Shown: positions 7,609-17,258, numbered from the stretch's first letter. The stretch is DNA of 64,000 nt from an uncultured Allobosea sp. (GCF_945957345.1 NZ_CAMFKW010000030.1:1-64000); one strand, 5' to 3'. Translations and numbers: made by a program. The notes: generated by a model from the letters alone, not told the origin.

Positions 7609-9943
7609 CGCACGCCGCAAGCTCGATATCGGACTGGAGAGCGGCCCGGTCGGCAGCTCCCGCATCCATGATTCCGCGCCCAAGCATGTCGCGGGCGAGG
7701 CGCTCTATATCGATGACATCGCTGCGCCCGAAGGGTTGCTGCATGCCTATCTCGGCACGAGCAGCATCGCCCATGGCCGGTTGCTGTCGCTCGATCTCGA
7801 TGCGGTGCGCACAGCACCGGGCGTCGTCACCGTGCTGACGGCGGCAGATATCCCCGGCGCCAACGACATCTCCTCGACGCATCTGCACGACGAGCCGGTC
7901 TTCGCGACGGAGGCTATCCTGTTCCACGGCCAGCCGCTCTTTGCGGTAGTGGCCGAAACCCGCGAGCAGGCACGCCATGCCGTAACACTGGCCAAGGCGG
8001 TATATGCCGAGGAGGCTCCGCTGATCGATGTCGCCGCCGCGCGGAAAGCGGGCGGCAAGCTGGTTACCGCGCCGCTCAAGCTGGAGCGCGGCGATGTGGC
8101 TGCCAGCCTCGCCGCGAGCCCGCGCCGGCTCAAAGGCACGATGGCGATCGGCGGGCAGGAGCATTTCTATCTCGAAAGCCAGATCGCGCTCGCGATCCCC
8201 GGCGAGGACGAGGACATGGCTGTGCTGGTCTCGACTCAGCATCCGAGCGAGGTCCAGCACATGGTCGCGGCCGTGCTCGGCGTCGGCTCGCATGCGGTGA
8301 CCGTCGAGGTCCGGCGCATGGGCGGCGGCTTCGGCGGCAAGGAGACGCAGGCCAATCTCTTCGCCTGCGTCGCCGCCATAGCGGCCCGCAAGCTGAAGCG
8401 GCCGGTCAAGCTCAGGCCCGATCGCGACGACGACATGGCGATCACCGGCAAGCGCCACGACTTCGTCTGCGATTACGAGATCGGCTTCGACGACGAGGGC
8501 CACATCCATGCGCTCGATGCCGTCTATGCAGCGCGCTGCGGCTGGAACGCCGATCTGTCGGGGCCAGTGACCGACCGCGCCCTGTTCCACATGGACAATT
8601 GCTATTTCTATCCGGCGGTGCGCGCCCGCTCGGAGCCGCTCTTCACCAACACTTGCTCGAACACCGCCTTCCGCGGCTTCGGCGGGCCGCAAGGCATGGT
8701 CGGGGCCGAGCGCTTCATCGAGGAGGTCGCCTTCGCGACCGGGCTCGACCCGCTGGAGGTGCGCCGGCGCAATCTCTATGGCGGCGCGGGCCGCAACGTC
8801 ACGCCCTATCACCAGACGGTCGAGGACAATATCGCGGCGGATGTCATCGCCGAACTGGAGCGGCGCTGCGATTATCAAGCGCGCAAGGCCGCGATCCGCG
8901 AGGCGAACAGGGCGAGCCCCATCGTCAAGCGCGGGATCGCGCTGACGCCGGTGAAGTTCGGCATCTCCTTCACCGCGACCTGGTTCAACCAGGCGGGCGC
9001 CCTGGTGCATGTCTATACGGACGGCACGGTCGCGCTGAACCATGGCGGCACCGAGATGGGCCAAGGGCTCTATATCAAGGTGGCGCAGGTGGTGGCCCAT
9101 GCCTTCGGAATCGGGCTCGATCAAATCAAGATCACCGCGACCACGACCGGCAAGGTGCCGAACACATCCGCCACCGCCGCCTCGTCCGGCTCCGACCTCA
9201 ACGGCATGGCGGCGCTCGACGCCTGCGAGACGATCAAGCAGCGGCTGACCGAATTCGCCGCAAAACATTGGCAGATCGAGGCGGTAGACATCGTCTTCCT
9301 GCCTGGGCGGGTCAAAGTCGGCGCCCGCGAGATCACATTCAAGGAACTGGTCGCGGCCGCCTATATGGCCCGCGTCCAGCTCTCGGCGACGGGCTTCTAT
9401 GCGACGCCGAAAATCCACTGGGATCGCAAGGCCGGGCGCGGTCACCCGTTCTATTACTTCGCCTATGGCGCGGCAGCGGCCGAGGTCGCGATCGATACGC
9501 TCACCGGCGAATACAAGGTCGAGCGCGTCGATATCCTCCATGATTGCGGGCAATCGCTGAACCCGGCGATCGACAAGGGGCAGATCGAGGGCGGCTTCGT
9601 GCAGGGCATGGGCTGGCTGACGACCGAGGAACTGGTCTGGAACAAGAAGGGCCAGCTCTGGACCCACGCCCCCTCGACCTACAAGATCCCCGTCGCCTCG
9701 GATCGGCCGCGCATCTTCAATGTGGATCTGCTGGAAAACGCGCCGAACCGCGCGCCGACGATCCATCGCTCCAAGGCGGTGGGCGAGCCGCCGCTGATGC
9801 TGGCGATCTCGGTGCTGCATGCGCTGTCGGATGCGGTGGCGAGCGTCGGCGGATATCGCATCTGCCCGCGCCTCGATGCTCCCGCGACGCCGGAACGCGT
9901 GCTGGATGCGGTCGAGCGCGTCAGGGCGGAGGCCGCGTCATGA
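7601..9943 (+). CDS. xdhB: Xanthine dehydrogenase large (molybdopterin) subunit
   Basis: Molybdenum-cofactor subunit of 780 residues, the normal XdhB length, where hypoxanthine and xanthine are hydroxylated to urate. The cofactor-binding stretch RRMGGGFGGKE and the substrate-channel motif FRGFGGPQGM, with the conserved Arg, are present. GGTEMGQGLYIK and the C-terminal KAVGEPPLMLA with the catalytic Glu are also intact, so the protein looks active. It starts inside the end of xdhA, and its stop overlaps the start of xdhC (ATGA), so the three genes form one translational unit. Confidence 0.97.
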   Translation: MADARRKLDIGLESGPVGSSRIHDSAPKHVAGEALYIDDIAAPEGLLHAYLGTSSIAHGRLLSLDLDAVRTAPGVVTVLTAADIPGANDISSTHLHDEPVFATEAILFHGQPLFAVVAETREQARHAVTLAKAVYAEEAPLIDVAAARKAGGKLVTAPLKLERGDVAASLAASPRRLKGTMAIGGQEHFYLESQIALAIPGEDEDMAVLVSTQHPSEVQHMVAAVLGVGSHAVTVEVRRMGGGFGGKETQANLFACVAAIAARKLKRPVKLRPDRDDDMAITGKRHDFVCDYEIGFDDEGHIHALDAVYAARCGWNADLSGPVTDRALFHMDNCYFYPAVRARSEPLFTNTCSNTAFRGFGGPQGMVGAERFIEEVAFATGLDPLEVRRRNLYGGAGRNVTPYHQTVEDNIAADVIAELERRCDYQARKAAIREANRASPIVKRGIALTPVKFGISFTATWFNQAGALVHVYTDGTVALNHGGTEMGQGLYIKVAQVVAHAFGIGLDQIKITATTTGKVPNTSATAASSGSDLNGMAALDACETIKQRLTEFAAKHWQIEAVDIVFLPGRVKVGAREITFKELVAAAYMARVQLSATGFYATPKIHWDRKAGRGHPFYYFAYGAAAAEVAIDTLTGEYKVERVDILHDCGQSLNPAIDKGQIEGGFVQGMGWLTTEELVWNKKGQLWTHAPSTYKIPVASDRPRIFNVDLLENAPNRAPTIHRSKAVGEPPLMLAISVLHALSDAVASVGGYRICPRLDAPATPERVLDAVERVRAEAAS

Positions 9944-10782
9944 CCCTCGCCACCTTCCTCACCGCCCATCAGCGCGACGGCATCGTCCTCGTCCGGATCG
10001 AGACTGCGGAAGGCTCGACGCCGCGCGAGGCTGGAGCCTGTATGGCTGTCAGCCCGAACGCCGTCGCAGGAACCATCGGCGGCGGGCAGCTCGAATTCCA
10101 CTGCATCGACATCGCCCGGCACATGTTGAGCGAAGGAGCCGAGGACCAGTTGCTCGATATCCCGCTCGGCCCCCAGATGGGGCAGTGCTGCGGCGGACGC
10201 GTGCGCGTGTCGCTGCGCCATGCCGGCGCGGGCGAGATCGCCCTCTTCAGCGCCCGCGAGAAGGCGGAAGCCGCGGCGCGACCACCGGCCCTGATCTTCG
10301 GCGCTGGCCATACCGGCCGGGCGCTGGCGCAAGCACTGGCGCCCCTGCCCGTCTCCGTTTCGCTGATCGACGACCGTGACGACGTCATGAGCGGGCTGCC
10401 GGCGGCCGTCACCTGCATCCGCATGGCCGATCCCGTCGACGCGATCGCGAGCGCCCCGGCCAAGGCCGCCTTCGTCGTGCTCTCGCACAGCCACGCGCTC
10501 GACTACCGGCTGGCCGAAGCGGCGCTGGCGCGGAGCGATGCGGCTTATGTCGGCATGATCGGCTCGGCGACCAAGCGCGCGCGTTTCGAAGCGAGCTTCC
10601 TGCGCAGCGGCGGACGACGTGAGGCGCTGACGCGCCTGACCTGCCCGATCGGCGGTTCGGATGTGGACGACAAGCGCCCGGAGGTGATCGCGGCCTTGAC
10701 GGCAGCCGAGCTGGTGCGTTGCTTGCTTGGCCGCCGGGAGCCGGCGAAAGGGAGACGGTCGCGACATGAAACAGCCGCGTGA
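9940..10782 (+). CDS. xdhC: XdhC, molybdenum cofactor insertion chaperone for xanthine dehydrogenase
   Basis: Protein of 280 residues with the XdhC/CoxI domain followed by a Rossmann-fold XdhC domain (FGAGHTGRALA). XdhC binds sulfurated molybdenum cofactor and delivers it to XdhB. The N-terminal domain shows GSTPREAGA and GTIGGGQLE, and the metal- or cofactor-linked QCCGG motif. The C-terminal domain shows YVGMIGSATKR and CPIGG. The start at ATG 9940 overlaps the xdhB stop by four bases. The 3' end overlaps the following ABC ATPase gene by 17 bp, which ties xanthine oxidation and purine import into one transcript. Confidence 0.95.
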   Translation: MTLATFLTAHQRDGIVLVRIETAEGSTPREAGACMAVSPNAVAGTIGGGQLEFHCIDIARHMLSEGAEDQLLDIPLGPQMGQCCGGRVRVSLRHAGAGEIALFSAREKAEAAARPPALIFGAGHTGRALAQALAPLPVSVSLIDDRDDVMSGLPAAVTCIRMADPVDAIASAPAKAAFVVLSHSHALDYRLAEAALARSDAAYVGMIGSATKRARFEASFLRSGGRREALTRLTCPIGGSDVDDKRPEVIAALTAAELVRCLLGRREPAKGRRSRHETAA

Positions 10783-12310
10783 GCAGGATGTACCGCCGCG
10801 GCTGGCGCTCGCCCATATCTCGAAGAGCTTTCCCGGCGTCAAAGCCAATGAAGACATCAGCCTGAGCGTCAGTCCCGGCGAAATCCACGCCCTGCTCGGT
10901 GAGAACGGCGCCGGCAAATCGACCCTGGTCAAGATCATCTACGGCGTCCAGCAGGCCGACGAAGGCACGATCTCCTGGAACGGCTCGCCCGTTTCGATCC
11001 CCTCGCCCAAGGCCGCGCGCAAGCTCGGCATCGGCATGGTCTTCCAGCATTTCTCGCTTTTCGACGCGATGACCGTGATCGAGAACATCGCGCTCGGGCT
11101 CGATGAGGCCGTCGATCGCGAGGAGCTGAAGAGCCAAGTCGCCGCGATCCTGCAATCCTATTCGCTGCCGCTCGATCCGGAGCGCGAGGTGCACACGCTC
11201 TCGGTCGGCGAGCGCCAGCGCATCGAGATCGTGCGCTGCCTGCTGCAGAAGCCGAAGCTCCTGATCATGGACGAGCCGACCTCGGTGCTGACGCCACAGG
11301 AGGTCGAGCGGCTGTTCGCCACGCTGCGCCAGATCGCGGCCGAGGGCTGCTCGATCCTCTATATCTCGCACAAGCTGCACGAGATCAAAGCGCTCTGCGA
11401 CAGCGCCACCATCCTGCGCGGCGGGCGGGTCGTCGCGACCTGCGATCCCAAGATCGAGACGACCAAGCGCATGGCCGAGCTGATGATCGGCGCGGAGTTG
11501 CGCAAGATCGAGCACGGCAAGGCGACGGGGTCCGGCGCCGTCCGGCTGGAAGTCAAAGGGTTGTCGCTGCGGGGAGAGCCGCCCTTCGGCACCGATCTGG
11601 AGAGCGTTTCCTTCGAGGCGCGGGCGGGCGAAATCCTCGGCATCGCCGGTGTCGCCGGCAACGGGCAGGCGGAGCTGCTGACTGCGCTTTCGGGCGAACA
11701 GCTCGCGGACGGCGCCGAAGCGATCCGGCTCGACGGCAAGGCTGTCGGCCTGGAAGGCGCCGGCCCCCGCAGGGCGCTCGGCCTTTCCTGCGTGCCCGAG
11801 GAGCGCAACGGCCATGCCGCCGTACCGGATTTCTCGCTCGCCGATAACGGCGTGCTCACCGCGCGCCATCGCCTGCCGCTGGCGCCGCATGGCTTCATCA
11901 GCCGCGCTAGCGTCAAGCGCTTCGCCGATGGCGTGATCAAGCTCTTCGACGTCCGCACGACCGGCAACGCGGCGCTCGCCCGCTCGCTCTCGGGCGGCAA
12001 CCTGCAGAAATTCATCATGGGGCGCGAGATCGGCCAGCAGCCGGCCGTGCTCGTGGTCTCGCAGCCGACCTGGGGGGTCGATGCCGGCGCCGCCGCAGCG
12101 ATCCGGCAGGAATTGGTCGATCTCGCCGCCAAGGGCTCGGCCGTGGTGGTGATCTCGCAGGATCTCGATGAATTGCTCGAGCTGGCCGACCGGCTCTGCG
12201 TCATCAACGAGGGGCGCCTGTCGGCGCCGCGCCCGGTCGCGAGCCTCGGCATCGACGAGATCGGCCTGATGATGGGCGGCGTCCATGGTGCGGAGGCAGC
12301 CCATGCTTGA
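10766..12310 (+). CDS. ABC transporter ATP-binding protein, purine/nucleoside (BMP-type) importer
   Basis: Duplicated ATPase of 514 residues, the RbsA/NupA layout used with BMP-family binding proteins. The first domain has Walker A GENGAGKS, signature LSVGERQR and Walker B LLIMDEPT. The second has a degenerate P-loop region (GVAGNGQAE) and the signature LSGGNLQK, which is the normal asymmetry in this family. Start ATG 10766 is preferred because AAGGGAG lies 15-20 bp upstream; a TTG at 10727 is the alternative. It overlaps xdhC, and its end overlaps the first permease gene. Confidence 0.93.
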   Translation: MKQPREQDVPPRLALAHISKSFPGVKANEDISLSVSPGEIHALLGENGAGKSTLVKIIYGVQQADEGTISWNGSPVSIPSPKAARKLGIGMVFQHFSLFDAMTVIENIALGLDEAVDREELKSQVAAILQSYSLPLDPEREVHTLSVGERQRIEIVRCLLQKPKLLIMDEPTSVLTPQEVERLFATLRQIAAEGCSILYISHKLHEIKALCDSATILRGGRVVATCDPKIETTKRMAELMIGAELRKIEHGKATGSGAVRLEVKGLSLRGEPPFGTDLESVSFEARAGEILGIAGVAGNGQAELLTALSGEQLADGAEAIRLDGKAVGLEGAGPRRALGLSCVPEERNGHAAVPDFSLADNGVLTARHRLPLAPHGFISRASVKRFADGVIKLFDVRTTGNAALARSLSGGNLQKFIMGREIGQQPAVLVVSQPTWGVDAGAAAAIRQELVDLAAKGSAVVVISQDLDELLELADRLCVINEGRLSAPRPVASLGIDEIGLMMGGVHGAEAAHA

Positions 12311-13367
12311 ATGGCGCCGCCGTCGCGAACCCAGCTTGCTGATGCTGCTGGCGAGCCCGCTGATCGCGATCGCTCTCACCATGCTGATCGGCATGATCGT
12401 CTTCACCGCCATCGGCTATGACGGTTTCCACGCCGTCGAGAGCATCTTCCTGACGCCGTTCTTGGAGCCGCAGCGCTGGGGCGATATCGGCGTCAAGGGC
12501 GCGCCGCTGGTGATGATCGCGCTTGGGCTCGCCATCGGTTTCCGGGCCAATGTCTGGAATATCGGCGCCGAGGGGCAATATGTCATGGGCGCCATCGCCG
12601 GCACCGGCGTCGCGCTCCTGACCTATGACATGACGGGTTGGTGGATTCTGCCCGCCATGGTGCTGGCCGGCATTCTCGGCGGCATGGCCTGGGCCGCGAT
12701 CCCCGCCTTCTTGCGCGTCAAATTGCAGGTCAGCGAGATCCTGACCAGCCTGATGCTGACCTATGTCGCGGTCCAATTCCTATATTTCCTGGTGCGCGGT
12801 CCGTGGAAGGATCCTGGGGGCTTCAATTTCCCGCAGACGCGGATGTTCACCGCCGACCAGACGCTGCCGACGGTGCTCGAAGGAACGCTCGTCCATCTCG
12901 GCATCCCCGCCGCGCTCTTGCTCGCGGTCATCGCCTGGCTGTTGATGGAGAAGACCACGGCGGGTTACGCGATCAAGGTCGTCGGGCTTGCGCCCGCCGC
13001 CGCCCGCCATGGCGGCTTCAGCGCGGCACGCACGACCTGGGCGACGATGCTGGTCAGCGGCGCGCTCGCCGGCCTCGCCGGGCTTTTCGAGGCGGCCGGC
13101 CCCTTCGGCCAGCTCACGCCGCAATTCCCAGTCGGCTATGGCTTCACGGCGATCATCGTCGCCTTCCTCGGCCGGCTGAACCCGCTCGGCATCGTCTTCG
13201 GCGGCATCGTGCTGGCGGGAACCTATGTCGGTGGCGAGATCGCGCAGTCGACGGTGAGGCTACCGCAAGCCGCGACCGGCCTGTTCCAGGCGACGCTATT
13301 GTTCATGCTGCTCGCGACCGACGTACTGGTGCGCTGGCGGATCGGCTTCAAGCGGAGGGCGGCATGA
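12303..13367 (+). CDS. ABC transporter permease 1, purine/nucleoside importer
   Basis: Hydrophobic protein of 354 residues of the BPD_transp_2 family (NupB/YufP style) with about eight to ten membrane segments. The family motif region FRANVWNIGAEGQYVMGA is near residue 85, and PVGYGFTAIIVAFLGRLNP lies toward the C-terminus. It overlaps the ATPase gene by 8 bp and the second permease by 4 bp. With the partner permease it forms the channel through the inner membrane. Confidence 0.93.
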   Translation: MLEWRRRREPSLLMLLASPLIAIALTMLIGMIVFTAIGYDGFHAVESIFLTPFLEPQRWGDIGVKGAPLVMIALGLAIGFRANVWNIGAEGQYVMGAIAGTGVALLTYDMTGWWILPAMVLAGILGGMAWAAIPAFLRVKLQVSEILTSLMLTYVAVQFLYFLVRGPWKDPGGFNFPQTRMFTADQTLPTVLEGTLVHLGIPAALLLAVIAWLLMEKTTAGYAIKVVGLAPAAARHGGFSAARTTWATMLVSGALAGLAGLFEAAGPFGQLTPQFPVGYGFTAIIVAFLGRLNPLGIVFGGIVLAGTYVGGEIAQSTVRLPQAATGLFQATLLFMLLATDVLVRWRIGFKRRAA

Positions 13368-14287
13368 CCTCCACCATGGTCGTCTCCATCCTGATGACGC
13401 TGATCGCGGCGTCGACGCCGCTGCTGCTGGCCGCGCTGGGCGAGCTTGTCGCCGAGAAGGCCGGCGTGCTCAATCTCGGCGTCGAGGGCATGATGCTCTG
13501 CGGCGCGGTTGCGGGCTTCGCCGTCGCCTTCTCGACCGGCAGCACAGGCATCGGCCTCGTCGCGGCGATGGCTGCCGGGGTCGCGGCCTCGATGATCTTC
13601 GCCGTGCTCGCGCTTTCACTGATGGCCAATCAGGTCGCAACGGGGCTGGCACTGACGATCTTCGGCATCGGCGCCTCCTCGCTGATCGGTGCCGGCTTCG
13701 TCGGGCGTACCGTGACGCGGCTCCAGCCGGTGTTTCCGGCGGCGCTTTCGGAGCATCCGATCCTGCGCGTGATCTTCGGCCACGACATCCTCGTCTATCT
13801 CTCCTTCGCGCTGGTGGCGGGCGTGAGCTGGTTCCTGCGCCGGACGCGGCCGGGGCTGATCCTGCGCGCCGTCGGCGAGAACGACGCCTCGGCCCATGCG
13901 ATCGGCTATCCCGTCGTTGCCATCCGCTATGCGGCCGTCGCCTTCGGCGGGGCCTTGGCCGGTCTCGGCGGCGCCTATTTCTCGCTGGCTTTGACTCCGA
14001 TGTGGGCGGACCGTTTGACCGCCGGGCGCGGCTGGATCGCGCTCGCGCTCGTCGTCTTCTCGGCCTGGAAACCCGGGCGCCTGCTGCTCGGCGCGTATCT
14101 CTTCGGCGCGGTGATGACGCTCGAATTGCAGGCCAAGGCGGCCGGCATCGGCTGGATCGCGCCCGAGATGCTGGCGATGGCCCCCTACCTTGCGACGATT
14201 GCAGTTCTGACCATGATGTCGCTAGGACGGAAGACCGGCCGGCTCGACGCGCCCGCCTGCCTCGGCAAACCCTTCTCGGCGTCCTGA
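13364..14287 (+). CDS. ABC transporter permease 2, purine/nucleoside importer
   Basis: Membrane protein of 307 residues of the same permease family (NupC/YufQ style). The conserved GELVAEKAGVLNLGVEGMML stretch near the N-terminus plays the role of the coupling motif seen in permease 1. Start ATG 13364 overlaps the previous stop as ATGA. The gene ends 32 bp before the binding-protein gene, with no strong terminator between, so the operon continues. Confidence 0.93.
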   Translation: MTSTMVVSILMTLIAASTPLLLAALGELVAEKAGVLNLGVEGMMLCGAVAGFAVAFSTGSTGIGLVAAMAAGVAASMIFAVLALSLMANQVATGLALTIFGIGASSLIGAGFVGRTVTRLQPVFPAALSEHPILRVIFGHDILVYLSFALVAGVSWFLRRTRPGLILRAVGENDASAHAIGYPVVAIRYAAVAFGGALAGLGGAYFSLALTPMWADRLTAGRGWIALALVVFSAWKPGRLLLGAYLFGAVMTLELQAKAAGIGWIAPEMLAMAPYLATIAVLTMMSLGRKTGRLDAPACLGKPFSAS

Positions 14288-14319
14288 CGCCGCAACTCAC
14301 AACGGGGAGTTCTTAGGAT

Positions 14320-15399
14320 ATGACCAGCATCATCACCCGCCGCCGGCTGACTTTCGGCGCGGCTGCCGCCTCCACCCTGCCGATCCTCGGCCGGGGTGCC
14401 TCGGCGCAGGCGCCGCTCGGCATCGGCTTCATCTATGTCGGCCCGATCGGCGACCACGGCTATAGCTGGACGCATGACCAGGGCCGGCTCGCTCTGGAGA
14501 AGGAATACGGCGCCAAGGTCAAGACCAGCTTCATCGAGAACGTCGCCGAGGGTCCGGATGCGGCGCGTGCGCTGCGCCAGCTCGCCCAGGCCGGCAACCA
14601 GCTGATCTTCGCCACCTCCTTCGGCTTCATGAACCCGACGATCCAGGTCGCCAAGCAGTTCCCGAAGATCAAGTTCGAGCATGCGACCGGCTATATGCGC
14701 GCCGAGAACGTTGCGACTTACGATGCGCGTTTCTACGAGGGCCGCGCCGTGATCGGCACCATCGCCGGCCATATGTCTAAGACCGGCCAGGCGGGCTATG
14801 TCGCCTCGTTCCCCATTCCGGAAGTCGTGATGGGCATCAACGCCTTCCATCTCGCCGCGCGCAAGGTGAACCCGAACTTCAAGACCAAGGTCGTCTGGTG
14901 CTCGACCTGGTACGACCCGGCCAAGGAGGCGGACGCCGCCAAGGCGCTGATCGACCAGGGCGCCGACATGATCACCCAGCACACCGATTCCGCCGCCCCG
15001 CTCCAGGCTGCCGAGCAACGCGGCGTCTTCGCCTTTGGCCAGGCCTCCGACATGCGCTCCTTTGCGCCCAAGGCGCATCTCTCGGCCATCGTCGACGACT
15101 GGTCGGGCTACTACATCAAGCGCGTCAAGGAGGTCATGGACGGGACCTGGAAGACCGGCGCGGTCTGGGGCGGCATCAAGGACGGCTTCGTCAAGCTCGC
15201 GCCCTATAACGATGCCGTCACCCCGGCTGCGCGCGCCGCCGCCGACGAGGTCACCAAGGCGATCGCCGCCGGCACGCTCCATCCCTTCACCGGCGAGCTC
15301 AAGGACCAGAAGGGCGAAGTGCGCGTCAAGGCGGGCGAACACGCCACCGACGAAATGCTCTCGAAGATGGATTGGTATGTCGACGGCATCCAGGCCTGA
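14320..15399 (+). CDS. BMP-family periplasmic binding protein (purine nucleobase or nucleoside)
   Basis: This 359-residue solute-binding protein belongs to the BMP/PnrA family, whose studied members bind purine nucleosides. A twin-arginine-like leader (RRRLTFGAAAAS, cleavage after ASA) suggests export by the Tat or Sec route; no lipobox is seen, unlike many BMP lipoproteins. Typical family stretches are GFIYVGPIGDHGYSWTHDQG and FEHATGYMRAENVATY. Its place at the end of xdhABC and the importer genes, facing guaD, argues for purine (xanthine, hypoxanthine, guanine or nucleoside) uptake. The exact ligand is inference. Confidence 0.92.
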   Translation: MTSIITRRRLTFGAAAASTLPILGRGASAQAPLGIGFIYVGPIGDHGYSWTHDQGRLALEKEYGAKVKTSFIENVAEGPDAARALRQLAQAGNQLIFATSFGFMNPTIQVAKQFPKIKFEHATGYMRAENVATYDARFYEGRAVIGTIAGHMSKTGQAGYVASFPIPEVVMGINAFHLAARKVNPNFKTKVVWCSTWYDPAKEADAAKALIDQGADMITQHTDSAAPLQAAEQRGVFAFGQASDMRSFAPKAHLSAIVDDWSGYYIKRVKEVMDGTWKTGAVWGGIKDGFVKLAPYNDAVTPAARAAADEVTKAIAAGTLHPFTGELKDQKGEVRVKAGEHATDEMLSKMDWYVDGIQA

Positions 15400-15723
15400 T
15401 GTTCCCCTTTCGCTGCGGCGGCGCCCGAGCGCACCGCCGCAGCGATTCGCAGATCCGGGTGGATGACGTTTCGTCAAATACCCCCTACCCAGTTGTTTCT
15501 GTTCTCAACTGGCCGCGTATCGGCCCAAAACGGACGGAACGAAGCCGTTTCCTGTGCGTATCTACCGCCGCGGGCATCGTCTTTCCGCGGTAACCGTGGC
15601 AACTGCGTGAGTTGCGCGCCGCGAATGGCATCCATGTGTCGCGGTCGCTCGTGTCGGAAACGAGCATGAACGGCCGTCAATCCAGCACGCGACGCCTGAA
15701 CCACCTTCTCAAGGAGGAAATTC
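15400..15723. other. Intergenic region between purine operon and hupB (324 bp)
   Basis: Apart from the hairpin at 15412-15443 and the strong ribosome site AAGGAGG just before hupB, I see no gene here. A 68-codon frame at 15463-15669 has no ribosome site and no recognisable protein motif. The hupB promoter must lie in the right half, but no unambiguous -35/-10 pair stands out. Confidence 0.6.
15412..15443 (+). terminator. GC-rich hairpin ending the purine operon
   Basis: GCTGCGGCGG (15412-15421) and CCGCCGCAGC (15434-15443) form a perfect 10-bp stem 13 bp after the binding-protein stop. There is no run of T after it, so it may act as a 3' end stabiliser or as a terminator that needs help. Confidence 0.5.
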
Positions 15724-15996
15724 ATGACCAAGAATGAACTGATTGCCGCCATCGCCGAAGAGACCGGCAAGACCAAGGCCGATGTCTCGGCCATCCTGGC
15801 CTCGCTCGGCGCGACCGTCGCCAAGACCCTGAAGAGCGGCGACGACGTCACTCTCGGCGGCATCGGCAAGCTCTCCGCCGCCAAGCGCGAGGCCCGCGAG
15901 GCCCGCAACCCGTCGACCGGCGCGACCATCAAGGTCCCTGCCAAGACCGTCGTGAAGTTCAAGGTCACCAAGGACCTCGCCGACGCGGTGGCGTAA
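15724..15996 (+). CDS. hupB: DNA-binding protein HU
   Basis: Histone-like protein of 90 residues, full length for HU. MTKNELIAAIAEETGKTKADV is the helical dimer domain, and GGIGKLSAAKREAREARNPSTG is the beta-arm region. In that region RNPxTG carries the proline that intercalates DNA. The C-terminus KVTKDLADAVA is complete. AAGGAGG sits at ideal distance from ATG 15724, a strong translation signal that suits an abundant nucleoid protein. It is monocistronic by spacing (86 bp to the next gene). IHF is excluded because the length and arm sequence are HU-like. Confidence 0.96.
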   Translation: MTKNELIAAIAEETGKTKADVSAILASLGATVAKTLKSGDDVTLGGIGKLSAAKREAREARNPSTGATIKVPAKTVVKFKVTKDLADAVA

Positions 15997-16082
15997 CAGC
16001 CAACGTTCGGGTTCGAGCGGCGTTCGTGCCCGGTTGCACGGACGCTGCTTGACCCGGCGCCCCATGCCCTCACATTAGCGGC

Positions 16083-17258
16083 ATGTTCCTTCGCCTCTTC
16101 ACCGATCTGCGCGCCGCCAAGGTCCCCGTGACCTTGCGCGAATATCTGACGCTGCTCGAAGGAGTGGAGGCCGATCTCGCCGAACATCGCGTCGACGAGT
16201 TCTACTATCTCGCCCGCGCCACGCTGGTGAAGGACGAGCGCCATCTCGACAAGTTCGACCGCGTCTTCGCCCAGGTGTTCAAAGGCATGGAGACGCTGCA
16301 GGAGGCGATCCAGGAAGCCGGCATTCCCGAGGAATGGCTCCGTAAGCTCGCCGAGAAATTCCTGACCGATGAAGAGAAGGCCCAGATCGATGCGATGGGC
16401 TGGGAAAAGCTCTGGGAGACGCTGAAGCAGCGCCTCGAAGAGCAGAAGGGTCGGCACCAGGGCGGCAACAAGTGGATCGGCACCGCCGGCACCTCGCCTT
16501 TCGGCGCCTATGGCTACAATCCCGAAGGCATCCGCATCGGCCAGGACAAGAACCGCAATTTCCGGGCGGTGAAGGTCTGGGACAAGCGCGAGTTCAAGGA
16601 TTTCGACGACACGCGCGAGCTCGGCGTGCGCAATATGCGGATCGCGCTGCGGCGCCTGCGCCGCTTCGCCCGCACCGGCGCGGCCGAGGAACTCGATCTC
16701 GACAACACCATTTCCGAGACCGCCCGCCACGGCTATCTCGACGTGAAGCTCCGCCCCGAGCGCCGCAATGCCGTGAAGGTGCTGCTCTTCCTCGATGTCG
16801 GCGGCTCGATGGACTGGCATATCGAGCTGGCCGAGGAGCTGTTCTCGGCGGCGCGGGCCGAGTTCAAGCATTTCGAGCATTTCTACTTCCATAACTGCCC
16901 CTATGAGCGGGTCTGGAAGGAGAACCGCCGCCGGCACGACCAGCAGATCGCGACCTGGGACGTGCTTCGGACCTATCCGTCCGACTATCGCCTCGTCTTC
17001 GTCGGCGATGCCTCGATGAGCCCCTACGAGATCGCGATGCCCGGTGGCTCGGTCGAGCATTGGAACGAGGAAGCCGGCGAGGTCTGGATGAACAGGCTGG
17101 CAACCAAATTCCCGAAATCGGTCTGGCTCAACCCGGTGCAGCAGAATCTCTGGAACTACACCCAGTCGATCCGCCAGATCGGCGGGCTGATGGGCGGGCG
17201 CATGTTCCCGCTGACGCTCGACGGGCTCGATGGCGCAATGAAGGTTCTGGCGCGGTGA
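16083..17258 (+). CDS. VWA-domain protein, CoxE/YehP-like
   Basis: Cytoplasmic protein of 391 residues. The first half is charged and helical (AEHRVDEFYYLARATLVKDE). The C-terminal half is a von Willebrand A domain of the CoxE family, with the metal site DVGGSM at about residues 239-244. Family members usually work with a MoxR-type AAA+ ATPase in remodelling or metal-insertion reactions. No such ATPase is adjacent here; the neighbours are HU and a small membrane protein whose GTG start overlaps this stop. The role is unknown. The frame and domain are clear. Confidence 0.85.
   Translation: MFLRLFTDLRAAKVPVTLREYLTLLEGVEADLAEHRVDEFYYLARATLVKDERHLDKFDRVFAQVFKGMETLQEAIQEAGIPEEWLRKLAEKFLTDEEKAQIDAMGWEKLWETLKQRLEEQKGRHQGGNKWIGTAGTSPFGAYGYNPEGIRIGQDKNRNFRAVKVWDKREFKDFDDTRELGVRNMRIALRRLRRFARTGAAEELDLDNTISETARHGYLDVKLRPERRNAVKVLLFLDVGGSMDWHIELAEELFSAARAEFKHFEHFYFHNCPYERVWKENRRRHDQQIATWDVLRTYPSDYRLVFVGDASMSPYEIAMPGGSVEHWNEEAGEVWMNRLATKFPKSVWLNPVQQNLWNYTQSIRQIGGLMGGRMFPLTLDGLDGAMKVLAR

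Noticed and set aside
7463..9820. A 785-codon open frame antisense to xdhA/xdhB
   Set aside because: It lies opposite intact, well-recognised xanthine dehydrogenase genes and has shadow-like composition (Arg, Asp, Gly, His).
15463..15669. A 68-codon frame upstream of hupB
   Set aside because: No ribosome site, no homology I recognise, and it lies in the hupB promoter region.
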